64,000 bases of DNA from positions 2,170,001-2,234,000 of the forward strand of contig NZ_LLKN01000002.1 of NCBI RefSeq assembly GCF_002900095.1, in the 5' to 3' direction. Made by a program: the position numbers and the translations under genes. The notes beneath the pieces were generated by a model that saw nothing but the letters and a program-made list of their open reading frames with translations, was not told the DNA's origin and did no database searches. Each line of letters begins with the position of its first letter. Position 1 is the stretch's first letter. The DNA is from Salegentibacter mishustinae. GTDB lineage: Bacteria; Bacteroidota; Bacteroidia; Flavobacteriales; Flavobacteriaceae. Shown here piece after piece: positions 1-8,178 of this stretch.

Positions 1-52
1 ATTCTTTTGAAAGAGAAAGTTTCTATAATTATCTAGATTGCATTATTAAAGT

Positions 53-448
53 TTATTTCAATTTCTCTAAAATATATTGTGGACAACGAATTGGTTTTTT
101 GGTTTTGGAATCCATAAAAACAAGAGTAGTAAATGCTTTAGTGAGCAACTCTTTATTTTGATTATAAATTAAATATTCAAAAGTAATTTTTACCGAGGGA
201 AGTTCCTTCAGCTGCACTTCAATTTCTAATTCATCTTCAAAAACTGCAGGCCTTAAAAATTTTGTGTTCAATTCGTAAACCGGTAACATTACACCGTTTT
301 CTTCCATCGTTTTATAGGAAATTCCTAGTGCTGAGAGCCAGTCAAGGCGGGCTATTTCAAAGTATTGAGCGTAATTCCCGTGGTGTACCACTCCCATTTG
401 ATCGGTTTCCGCATAACGGACTTTAACATAAGATATGTGACTTTTCAT
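53..448 (-). CDS. acyl-CoA thioesterase, hotdog fold (YbgC/FadM type)
   Basis: A 131-residue single hotdog-fold domain, the usual length for the 4-hydroxybenzoyl-CoA thioesterase/YbgC family, which hydrolyses acyl-CoA thioesters in the cytoplasm. The active-site signature is visible near the N-terminus: Asp16 in ETDQMGVVHHGNY, with HHGNY at 22-26. It is transcribed divergently from dnaA across 205 bp that hold no other gene and no clear DnaA boxes. Family assignment is firm; the natural acyl substrate cannot be read from the sequence. Bases 1-52, downstream of its stop, show nothing identifiable. Confidence 0.88.
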   Translation of the reverse strand: MKSHISYVKVRYAETDQMGVVHHGNYAQYFEIARLDWLSALGISYKTMEENGVMLPVYELNTKFLRPAVFEDELEIEVQLKELPSVKITFEYLIYNQNKELLTKAFTTLVFMDSKTKKPIRCPQYILEKLK

Positions 449-653
449 ATTGAATTTAACAGGTAAAGTGAATGAGGTTTTGTACTTTCATAAGCGGATT
501 TAAGTATGCATAAATTTTTCTTAAAATTCAACCCTAAACAGGTTTTTTTATTAGATAATTTGTTCACATATTTGCTCTACTCAAGTTGAAAGACCCCTAT
601 ATCTTTTAACTGCTTATAAACCACTACTAATCTAAAATAATACAACACTAAGC

Positions 654-2081
654 ATGTCAAAAACTGCGCAATCAGTTTGGAATAGCTGTCTGGCTTTTAT
701 CAAAGATAACATCACTCCACAAGCATACAAAACGTGGTTTGAACCTATACAAGCAGTAAAGCTTACGGATTGTGCACTTAGCATACAAGTGCCGTCTAAG
801 TTTTTTTACGAGTGGTTAGAAGAACACTACGTAAAGCTTTTAAAAGTTTCGCTTACTAAAGAGTTAGGAGAAAAAGCGAAATTGGTCTACGTGATCAAAA
901 TGGAGAATACCTACGGCAATAAAATGCCATTTACCGAGAAAATTCCAAGTACCCAGCGTAGTAACATGGCTTCCCAGGAAGTAGATGTCCCTATAAAGAA
1001 TAAAAATCCCGAATTAAAGAATCCTTTTATAATTCCGGGAATTAGAAATGTAAAGATCGAATCTCAATTAAACCCGAGTTACAATTTCGAGAATTTCCTG
1101 GAAGGAGATTCTAACCGATTGGCAAGATCGGCTGGATTAGCTGTGGCGAATAAACCGGGTGGAACTTCATTTAATCCGCTGCTTATTTTTGGTGGGGTTG
1201 GATTAGGAAAAACCCATTTAGCACACGCAATTGGGGTTGAAATTAAAGATAAATATCCAGAGAAAACCGTTTTATATATTTCGGCAGAAAAATTTACACA
1301 ACAGTATATTGAATCTGTAAAGAAAAATAACCGAAACGATTTTATTCACTTTTACCAGATCATTGATGTTTTAATTGTGGATGATATCCAATTGCTTTCA
1401 GGAAAAGCAGGAACCCAGGATGTATTCTTCCATATTTTCAATCACCTTCACCAAAACGGAAAACAGGTAATTCTCACCAGTGATAAGGCACCGGTAGATA
1501 TGCAGGACATTGAACAACGCCTGCTTTCAAGATTTAAATGGGGACTTTCGGCAGAATTACAACATCCAGATTTTGAAACAAGGATCTCTATTATTAAAAA
1601 CAAACTTTATCGCGATGGCGTTGAAATGCCAGAAGAGATCGTAGAGTTTTTAGCTAATAATATTAAAACAAATATTCGCGAACTGGAAGGCGCTATTATT
1701 TCTCTTATAGCCCACTCTTCTTTCAACAAAAAAGATATCACTTTAGAACTCGCTAAAAAGATCGTAGATAACTACGTGAAAAATACCAAACGCGAAGTTT
1801 CTATAGATTATATTCAAAAAGTGGTGAGTGATTATTTCCAGATGGATGTGCAAACTTTGCAGTCTAAAACCCGCAAAAGGCATATTGTACAGGCAAGACA
1901 ACTGGCCATGTTCTTTGCTAAAAAGTTCACAAAAGCTTCTTTAGCAAGTATCGGTTCACAAATTGGAAAACGCGATCATGCCACCGTTTTACACGCGTGC
2001 AAAACGGTAGATAACTTATCTACTACAGATAAGCAATTCAAGAAATTTGTTGAAGACCTCAACAAGAAACTTACTATATAA
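654..2081 (+). CDS. dnaA: chromosomal replication initiator DnaA
   Basis: Full-length 475-residue DnaA, the AAA+ ATPase that opens the replication origin. Domain I occupies about 1-80, followed by a variable linker. The Walker A motif GGVGLGKTH is at about 180-188, Walker B is VLIVDDIQ, and the C-terminal DNA-binding signature RDHATVLHACKTV lies near the end. The start ATG is preceded by an AT-rich leader without Shine-Dalgarno, normal for this phylum. A phosphatase gene follows 11 bp later. The intergenic region upstream shows no cluster of DnaA boxes, so this gene does not visibly mark oriC. Confidence 0.98.
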   Translation: MSKTAQSVWNSCLAFIKDNITPQAYKTWFEPIQAVKLTDCALSIQVPSKFFYEWLEEHYVKLLKVSLTKELGEKAKLVYVIKMENTYGNKMPFTEKIPSTQRSNMASQEVDVPIKNKNPELKNPFIIPGIRNVKIESQLNPSYNFENFLEGDSNRLARSAGLAVANKPGGTSFNPLLIFGGVGLGKTHLAHAIGVEIKDKYPEKTVLYISAEKFTQQYIESVKKNNRNDFIHFYQIIDVLIVDDIQLLSGKAGTQDVFFHIFNHLHQNGKQVILTSDKAPVDMQDIEQRLLSRFKWGLSAELQHPDFETRISIIKNKLYRDGVEMPEEIVEFLANNIKTNIRELEGAIISLIAHSSFNKKDITLELAKKIVDNYVKNTKREVSIDYIQKVVSDYFQMDVQTLQSKTRKRHIVQARQLAMFFAKKFTKASLASIGSQIGKRDHATVLHACKTVDNLSTTDKQFKKFVEDLNKKLTI

Positions 2082-2092
2082 ACGCATTTTTT

Positions 2093-2563
2093 ATGAAGAC
2101 TAAGGTATTGATGGTGTGCCTCGGCAACATATGCAGATCACCGCTTGCCGAGGGAATTTTAAAATCTAAAGTAGACCAATCTCAGGTTTTTGTAGATTCG
2201 GCCGGGACGGGAGATTATCATATAGACGACTCTCCAGACCCACGATCTATTGCGATAGCAAAAAAGAACAACCTGGATATTACTTATCAGCGCGGAAGGC
2301 AATTCCAGGCTGAAGACTTTGATAAATTCGATCGCATTTATGTGATGGACAATCAGAATTTTAAAGATGTGATCTCCCTTGCCAGAAACGACGACGATCG
2401 CGCTAAGGTACAATTGATCCTTGACGAAATTTTCCCAGCGGAAAACGTAGATGTTCCCGACCCATATTTTGGTGGCGAGCACGGGTTTGAAAATGTGTAC
2501 CAAATGCTTGATGAGGCTTGCGAAAAAATAGCAAACCAGCTGAAGGAAGAAAACAAAGCATAA
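2093..2563 (+). CDS. low-molecular-weight protein-tyrosine phosphatase
   Basis: A 156-residue LMW-PTP, full length. The P-loop C-L-G-N-I-C-R-S spans residues 9-16 and supplies the nucleophilic Cys9 and phosphate-binding Arg15; the general acid Asp lies in the late DPYFGG motif. It removes phosphate from tyrosine, or possibly arginine, residues in the cytosol. It lies 11 bp after dnaA and its stop overlaps the ATG of the next gene (TAATG), suggesting co-transcription and translational coupling. The physiological substrate is unknown. Confidence 0.93.
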   Translation: MKTKVLMVCLGNICRSPLAEGILKSKVDQSQVFVDSAGTGDYHIDDSPDPRSIAIAKKNNLDITYQRGRQFQAEDFDKFDRIYVMDNQNFKDVISLARNDDDRAKVQLILDEIFPAENVDVPDPYFGGEHGFENVYQMLDEACEKIANQLKEENKA

Positions 2564-3288
2564 TGGCAGACTTTAAATATTCAGGAAAACTTTACCTTAT
2601 CCCCACTACTATGGGCGCTGCAAATCCCATGCAGGTTTTACCGATACAGGTAAAAGAAATTATGGAAGATCTGGATATTTATATTGTTGAAAATGAAAAA
2701 ACAGCCCGCCGACATATAAAACAACTACTTCCGGAAAAACAGCAATCTATTTTAAAGTTTTTCAGCTTAAATAAATTTACTGAAGCTACTGAAATACCTT
2801 CCTTTCTAAATGACTGTAAAGAGGGAAAAGACATAGGCCTACTCAGTGAAGCCGGTTGCCCCGGTGTTGCAGATCCAGGTGCAGAAATTGTAAAAATCGC
2901 CCACAGCGAAGGAATACAGGTAATTCCATTAGTAGGGCCTTCTTCAATCCTTCTGGCAATGATGGGCAGCGGAATGAATGGCCAGCGTTTTACCTTTAAC
3001 GGCTATTTACCTATAGATAAAAAAGAAAGAAAAAAGGAAATTAAAGATTTAGAGCGACTTTCTTCAGAAAAACAGGAGGCTCAAATTTTTATTGAAACTC
3101 CTTACCGAAATAATAAGTTACTGGAAGACTTTTTACATCTTTTACATCCAACCACAAGACTTTGCGTAGCTTGTGATCTTACACTGCCTACAGAGTACAT
3201 TGTAACCAAACCGGTATCAGAATGGAGTAAAACAAAAACAGACCTCCATAAGAGGCCTGCTATATTTATATTTCAAAAGGAGATCTAA
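2563..3288 (+). CDS. SAM-dependent methyltransferase, RsmI-like tetrapyrrole methylase fold
   Basis: Resembles the short Bacteroidota relatives of RsmI, the 16S rRNA C1402 2'-O-methyltransferase. Visible motifs are the N-terminal LIPTTMG strand, LLSEAGCPGVADPG (matching the SDAG-x-P-x-x-SDPG loop of RsmI), and PLVGPSSILLAMMGSG for SAM binding. I chose the ATG at 2563, overlapping the phosphatase stop, over an upstream in-frame ATG at 2518 that would lie inside that gene; this gives 241 residues. The replacement SEAGCPGVADPG is unlike canonical RsmI, so the exact methylated substrate is uncertain. Its TAA overlaps the TAG of the convergent gene. Confidence 0.88.
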   Translation: MADFKYSGKLYLIPTTMGAANPMQVLPIQVKEIMEDLDIYIVENEKTARRHIKQLLPEKQQSILKFFSLNKFTEATEIPSFLNDCKEGKDIGLLSEAGCPGVADPGAEIVKIAHSEGIQVIPLVGPSSILLAMMGSGMNGQRFTFNGYLPIDKKERKKEIKDLERLSSEKQEAQIFIETPYRNNKLLEDFLHLLHPTTRLCVACDLTLPTEYIVTKPVSEWSKTKTDLHKRPAIFIFQKEI

Positions 3289-3956
3289 GCTCTAAAAGCT
3301 TTCATATTCACCCTGGGATTTTGCTCTGGCTGAACAAAAGAGGTGTCATAACCTCCAAATTTCTTCATATAGTTTCTTATAGAAGTTCCAAAGGCATCGC
3401 TAAAAGATTGCGCACCCCAACTTCTCAGGTATTTTTTTACACTTCCGGGACCTGCAAGGTGAGCAGCAGCAAGAATACCAGATTCGGTTACTTTCACTCC
3501 ATTGATCACTTTACCTTCAAAACGAGCAATATCTCGAATTAAGATCCATTTGTTTCTGGAAGCGTTCGTGTAAAATGCGGCTTCCTGCAGTTCTGGAGAG
3601 TTCAGGAATTCTGCTCCATTGTAAATGCCGAGTAACTCGAGAGTACCAATACCAAACTGATATTTTCCCATATAGCCAAACTCATTTACGGTTTGATAGT
3701 TTCCACGGGATTCTTTAAAACCAAGTGCTTCTTTAAAACCATCATAGGACTTCCCCAGTTTAGGCAAAGGCCTTTTAAGGCTTAGATCTTTCGCTAATTC
3801 GCTTTCCTCAACAAGGGCCACGGTATAGTTTAGATCAAGGTTGGAAGTTGAATATCCTTCAATTTCCAGATTTGCTGCTTCTCTAGTTGAAAAACTGAAA
3901 AACATGCAGCCTGCAAAAACAGGCAAGATTGAAAATTTTGCAATTTTCCTTCTCAT
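3285..3956 (-). CDS. secreted lysozyme-fold (transglycosylase-like) protein
   Basis: A 223-residue exported protein. An N-terminal hydrophobic segment (about 8-22) has a Cys at 17 in an imperfect lipobox context (VFAGC), so it may be a lipoprotein or a simple secreted protein. The C-terminal domain (about 70-205) has a lysozyme-like look: GFKESRGNY with candidate catalytic Glu82, GYMGKYQFG, and the helix AAAHLAGPGSVKKYL. This points to peptidoglycan cleavage in the periplasm, by inference from fold motifs. No terminator separates it from the convergent methylase gene; the two stop codons share bases. The 212 bp upstream hold nothing recognisable. Confidence 0.7.
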   Translation of the reverse strand: MRRKIAKFSILPVFAGCMFFSFSTREAANLEIEGYSTSNLDLNYTVALVEESELAKDLSLKRPLPKLGKSYDGFKEALGFKESRGNYQTVNEFGYMGKYQFGIGTLELLGIYNGAEFLNSPELQEAAFYTNASRNKWILIRDIARFEGKVINGVKVTESGILAAAHLAGPGSVKKYLRSWGAQSFSDAFGTSIRNYMKKFGGYDTSFVQPEQNPRVNMKAFRA

Positions 3957-4168
3957 TACATTTTGTTTCTGAAAGGTTAACGGTTTCAGTTAAAAAATTA
4001 AACTTACACCCCTTTCAATTTCGCCGTGCAAATGTACAACAAAATTTAAAAATCTGAAGAACAAGGTGTTAACCAAATTATAAAGTTTCAAGTGAGCTTA
4101 ACATGGCTATAAGAAAGCGCCAGTCAAGCCGTTAGAGCTTTCTTAAGAGTTATGGAGAAAAATCTTTT

Positions 4169-5212
4169 TTATCTTTTTACACCTTGCTTATTAATCCAAC
4201 GCACATATTCCTGCTTATTCCGGTTATGTTGCGCTAAATTCTTAGCAAATTTATGGTAGCCAAAATTCTCTACATCGGCTACAAAATAGAAGTAATCGTG
4301 GTCTTCATAATTGAGCACTGCATTTATTGCCGAAATGTCTGCCATAAAAATAGGACCTGGTGGCAATTCTTTATACATATAAGTATTATAAGGTGAATCC
4401 AATTCCAGATCTTTATAAAGCACCCTCTTTATTATAGTATCCCATTTTTGCGTTTTGTTTTTAAGCGCATAGATCACGGTTGGGTCGGCATCTAGCTTCC
4501 AGCCGTTTTTATATCGGTTCATATAAACTCCCGCTACTTTAGGGCGTTCGTCCACTTTTGCTGTTTCTTTATGTACTACCGAAGCTAAAATGGAAACTTC
4601 TTTAGGATTCAATCCAATTTCTTCAGCTTTCTTTCTCTTTTCTTCAGTCCAGAAACGTTCGTATTCACGTTTCATTCTGCTTCTAAATTCTTCGGCTGAA
4701 CTATTCCAGTATAATTCATATTGATTGGGAATATACATTGCTAAAGCTTCCGCTTGCGTAAAATCATTTTCGGCTAAAAATTCTTCATCTTTAAAAGCTT
4801 TAATCAAAGCAGTACTATCGGCTTCAATTTGCTCGGCGATTCTTCCGGCAAGATCTTCCAGGCGCTCCTGGTTATTAAAGGTAAGCTTAACAGGAACATT
4901 CCCTCGACGCAAGGCATTTACCAATTCATTATTATTCATACCAGATTTTATATCATATCTACCCGGTTTAATATTGGAAGCATAACCTTTTTTGCTGGCC
5001 ACAAGATCAAAAGATTCCATATCCTCAATATAAGGCTGAAGGCTATCTATCACGGTTTGATAATCTGCCCCGGTAGGCACATAAACCATCTTTTCTTCTT
5101 CTGAAAAACTGGTATTTGCCGAAAATATACTGGTATAAATATAATAGCTAAAAACTGAAAGACCTATAAGTCCAAGAATGGCAATGGCCAGGAGAATTTT
5201 TTTAATATACAT
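4169..5212 (-). CDS. mltG: endolytic murein transglycosylase MltG
   Basis: A 347-residue YceG/MltG protein that cleaves nascent glycan strands at the inner membrane and limits their length. It has one N-terminal membrane anchor (about 5-27) and a LysM-like periplasmic part. The catalytic domain contains ILASVVHKET with the conserved Glu, then KLDADPTVIYAL and the substrate-site stretch SPYNTYMYKELPPGPI. Its start codon overlaps the stop of the upstream GNAT gene by one base, so dapF, the GNAT and mltG appear to form an operon. dapF makes meso-diaminopimelate for peptidoglycan, which fits a cell-wall context. Confidence 0.95.
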   Translation of the reverse strand: MYIKKILLAIAILGLIGLSVFSYYIYTSIFSANTSFSEEEKMVYVPTGADYQTVIDSLQPYIEDMESFDLVASKKGYASNIKPGRYDIKSGMNNNELVNALRRGNVPVKLTFNNQERLEDLAGRIAEQIEADSTALIKAFKDEEFLAENDFTQAEALAMYIPNQYELYWNSSAEEFRSRMKREYERFWTEEKRKKAEEIGLNPKEVSILASVVHKETAKVDERPKVAGVYMNRYKNGWKLDADPTVIYALKNKTQKWDTIIKRVLYKDLELDSPYNTYMYKELPPGPIFMADISAINAVLNYEDHDYFYFVADVENFGYHKFAKNLAQHNRNKQEYVRWINKQGVKR

Positions 5213-5736
5213 TATTTATTGATCAATTGATATAGAATTTCATCTTTAAATCGGCCTTCAAAATAAGTCCAATCTTTTTTTACACCTACTCTTTCAAAGC
5301 CCAAATTTTCAAAAAGCTTTACACTTTTTTCGTTCCCGCCGGTAATATTCGCATAAACCTGGTGCATTGCAAGATGCTTAAAACAATAATTACAGATAAG
5401 CTCAAGAGCTTCTGCTCCATAACCTTTTCCGCGTTCTGAAGCATCGGCTATTAAAATACCAAGGGCAGCCCTTCTATCTTTAGGTTCAAAATCAAAGATA
5501 TCTATTAGTCCTACTTCTTTATCCTTTAAATCACATATTACCAGGCGAAGTTGTTTTACATCATAAATATCGCGGTGTGCATTTTCCAGGTATTGCTTAA
5601 TCATAAAGCGAGAGTAAGGAGTTTGAGTAGCACTTACTTCCCAAAACTCTTCGTTATTCTCCACAGCGTGAACAAAATCGAGATCTTCGGGCTCAAGGGC
5701 TCTTAGATATATCTTATCTCCTTTTAAACTTAGCAT
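5212..5736 (-). CDS. GNAT-family N-acetyltransferase (RimJ/RimL-like)
   Basis: A 174-residue single GNAT domain of the RimJ/RimL or spermidine-acetyltransferase type. The acetyl-CoA-binding loop is visible as ASERGKGYGAEAL near residue 95 (pattern R-G-x-G-Y/A), followed by NYCFKHLAMHQVYANITGGN, which carries the usual Asn, and a GFERVGV strand near the C-terminus. The substrate amine cannot be inferred. It overlaps dapF by 7 bp and mltG by 1 bp, so it is translated as part of a three-gene operon. Confidence 0.88.
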   Translation of the reverse strand: MLSLKGDKIYLRALEPEDLDFVHAVENNEEFWEVSATQTPYSRFMIKQYLENAHRDIYDVKQLRLVICDLKDKEVGLIDIFDFEPKDRRAALGILIADASERGKGYGAEALELICNYCFKHLAMHQVYANITGGNEKSVKLFENLGFERVGVKKDWTYFEGRFKDEILYQLINK

Positions 5737-6518
5737 ACTATTTCACCTTTAAAAACCTGCTCTGCCGGGCCGGTTAACCACACATCGGTATAGATTTCAT
5801 TTTCCTTCTTAAAAGAAACCGATAATTCTCCACCGGGAACAATAAGTTTTACGATATTTCCATTCGCTTTCCCCGATGCGTGTGCGGCCAAAGCTACGGC
5901 TGTAACGCCGGTGCCACAGGAAAGTGTTTCGTCTTCCACTCCCCTTTCATAGGTTCTAACGAGAAAGGTATTATCTTCCTGCATATCTACAAAATTCACA
6001 TTGGTCCCGCCCGCACTAAGATACTCATCTGAATACCTAATTACAGCGCCTTCTTTTTTCACATCAAGATCAGTAACATTTTTTGTAAAAACCACGTGAT
6101 GCGGAGAGCCGGTATCCAGAAAAGCAGTGTTCCCCAATTGCTTTATTTCTGAAAGATTTTGCATTTGCAAGCTCACTTCGTGATCATTAATAGTTGCTTT
6201 ATGGGGGCCGTCTATCGCGGTAAAAGTTGCTTCGTTTTCTATAATTCCTAAAAACCTGGCAAAAGCTACCAAACAACGTCCGCCATTGCCACACATACTA
6301 CTTTCGTTCCCATCGGCATTAAAATAGACCATTTTAAAATCATCTCCATCTACCTCAGGATTTTCTAAAAGGATTAACCCATCTCCACCAATGCCAAATT
6401 TACGGTCGCAAAGCTTCTTAATTAATTTGGTATTGTTTTTGGATATTAATTGTTGACGGTTATCAATCATCACGAAATCATTTCCCGTCCCTTGATATTT
6501 ATAAAATGGAATTTTCAT
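5730..6518 (-). CDS. dapF: diaminopimelate epimerase DapF
   Basis: A 262-residue DapF that converts LL- to meso-diaminopimelate, the penultimate step to lysine and a direct peptidoglycan precursor. Both catalytic cysteines of the two-base mechanism are present: SSMCGNGGRC (about residues 73-82) and TLSCGTGVTA (about 199-208). The N-terminal KYQGTGNDFVMIDNR motif is canonical, supporting the ATG at 6518. A Bacteroidota -7 box (TATCTTTG on the minus strand, 6539-6546) lies just upstream, so this gene probably heads the operon dapF-GNAT-mltG. Confidence 0.97.
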   Translation of the reverse strand: MKIPFYKYQGTGNDFVMIDNRQQLISKNNTKLIKKLCDRKFGIGGDGLILLENPEVDGDDFKMVYFNADGNESSMCGNGGRCLVAFARFLGIIENEATFTAIDGPHKATINDHEVSLQMQNLSEIKQLGNTAFLDTGSPHHVVFTKNVTDLDVKKEGAVIRYSDEYLSAGGTNVNFVDMQEDNTFLVRTYERGVEDETLSCGTGVTAVALAAHASGKANGNIVKLIVPGGELSVSFKKENEIYTDVWLTGPAEQVFKGEIVC

Positions 6519-6655
6519 TACTTAAATTTTAAGGGCTACAAAGATACTATAAAATACACGATTTTTTGGGGTGTTAAATGGCCGTTAAAGTTAAAAACAC
6601 CAAATACTAATAGTATAATTTTAAAGTTGAATTATATAAAAATACGTCTTACAAA

Positions 6656-8053
6656 ATGAAAAATTTATCAAAACTACTTCTCGTCTCCATCCTTGGAGGC
6701 GCCTTGACCCTGGGGTGTTATAAAATATTTTTCGAGGAAGAAATCCCGGCAGGCTTACCACCGGTTTCCAATACTGCCGCTGAAGCAATTCCGGCGAATT
6801 ATTCGGGAAATATTTACGGTACTAATGCCGATTTTACTGAAGCTGCAGAAAACACCGTTAACGGCGTGGTTCACGTTAAAAACGTAGCAGTTTTTAAAGG
6901 CCCAAGAACCCTGAGAGACCTAATGTATGGAAATAATAGTGGCGGAAAAGCACTTCAGGGTGCAGGTTCTGGAGTTATTATTTCTCCCGATGGATATATT
7001 GTAACTAACAATCACGTGATTAGAGAGGCAAACGAGGTTGAAGTCACTTTGAATAATAATAAAACCTACCAGGCTGAAATTATTGGTACAGATGAAACTT
7101 CAGATATCGCTTTATTAAAAATTGATGCTGAAGGTTTGGATTATATTCCTTTTGGAGATTCTGACAATGTGAAACTAGGCGAATGGGTTTTGGCGGTTGG
7201 AAATCCGTTTAATTTAAAATCTACTGTTACCGCAGGAATTATAAGTGCCACGGCGAGAGATTTAAATACTTATGATGCCACTCCCCAGTCTTTTATTCAA
7301 ACTGATGCTGCGATAAACCCGGGAAATAGCGGGGGCGCCCTGGTGAATATCAATGGCGAATTAGTAGGAATTAATACCGCCATCACTTCTCAAACCGGTA
7401 GTTATGTAGGTTATGCTTTCGCAGTACCCTCCAACAACACCAGGAAAATAGTAGAAGATATTATGGAATATGGTGATGTACAAAAAGGAATTCTGGGAAT
7501 TAGAGGCGGAAGTATTACTCAACGCGTTATTGAAGAATTAGATCTAAAGACTTCACAGGGAGTTTTGGTAGCCGAAGTTACTAGCGGAAGCGGAGCAGAA
7601 AAAGCAGGATTAAAAGAAGGTGATATTATCAAAAAAATAGACGATATAAACATCAATAAATTCTCTGATCTTACCGGTTACATCTACACTAAGCGACCAG
7701 AGGATGAAGTTCTGGTAACTTTTTTAAGAGAAGGTAATGAAAAACAAGCCAGGGTAAAACTTAGCAAATTTGAAACTTACGTTATTTCCCCTATTAAAAT
7801 TGAAGTTGCTAATGTAACAAAAGAAGACTTGAAAGCTTTAAATGTTGAAAACGGCGTTAAGATTCATAGAACTTTATCACCGAAGCTACCGGCTGAAGAA
7901 CTAGTAGGAACCATTATTACCGCAATAGATAATAAACCTGTTTCTAATGTAGGCGATGTAGAACGAATCTTTAGAAGTAAGAATCCTAAAGAAGACATCG
8001 TTATTACCATTGTAGATAGAAATGGCCAAAAACAGCGTATGGTTTGGCGATAA
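6656..8053 (+). CDS. Do/DegP-type periplasmic serine protease with two PDZ domains
   Basis: A 465-residue HtrA-family protease for periplasmic protein quality control. The catalytic triad is visible: His120 in TNNHV, Asp150 in TSDIALLKID, Ser225 in NPGNSGGAL. PDZ1 spans roughly 285-365 and a weaker PDZ2 about 380-460. The N-terminus (5-22) is a signal or anchor; Cys21 sits in TLGC, only a partial lipobox. It is monocistronic, divergent from dapF, and followed directly by a strong terminator. Confidence 0.95.
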   Translation: MKNLSKLLLVSILGGALTLGCYKIFFEEEIPAGLPPVSNTAAEAIPANYSGNIYGTNADFTEAAENTVNGVVHVKNVAVFKGPRTLRDLMYGNNSGGKALQGAGSGVIISPDGYIVTNNHVIREANEVEVTLNNNKTYQAEIIGTDETSDIALLKIDAEGLDYIPFGDSDNVKLGEWVLAVGNPFNLKSTVTAGIISATARDLNTYDATPQSFIQTDAAINPGNSGGALVNINGELVGINTAITSQTGSYVGYAFAVPSNNTRKIVEDIMEYGDVQKGILGIRGGSITQRVIEELDLKTSQGVLVAEVTSGSGAEKAGLKEGDIIKKIDDININKFSDLTGYIYTKRPEDEVLVTFLREGNEKQARVKLSKFETYVISPIKIEVANVTKEDLKALNVENGVKIHRTLSPKLPAEELVGTIITAIDNKPVSNVGDVERIFRSKNPKEDIVITIVDRNGQKQRMVWR

Positions 8054-8075
8054 AAATGAAGCAATAAAATTAATA

Positions 8076-8106
8076 AAAACTCCCTTTTTAACAGGGAGTT
8101 TTTTTA
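8076..8106 (+). terminator. Rho-independent terminator after the Deg protease
   Basis: The stem AACTCCC/GGGAGTT with loop TTTTTAACA is followed by a T run. It sits 23 bp after the protease stop. Confidence 0.9.
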
Positions 8107-8178
8107 TGCAGAATTTTCTTTACGAAAACGTTTGAAATATATACTTTTGCGCCATTATTAAAACAACACAAACCACAC

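Noticed and set aside
449-653. Possible oriC next to dnaA
   Set aside because: I found no cluster of TTATCCACA-like boxes here; only AT-rich promoter sequence.
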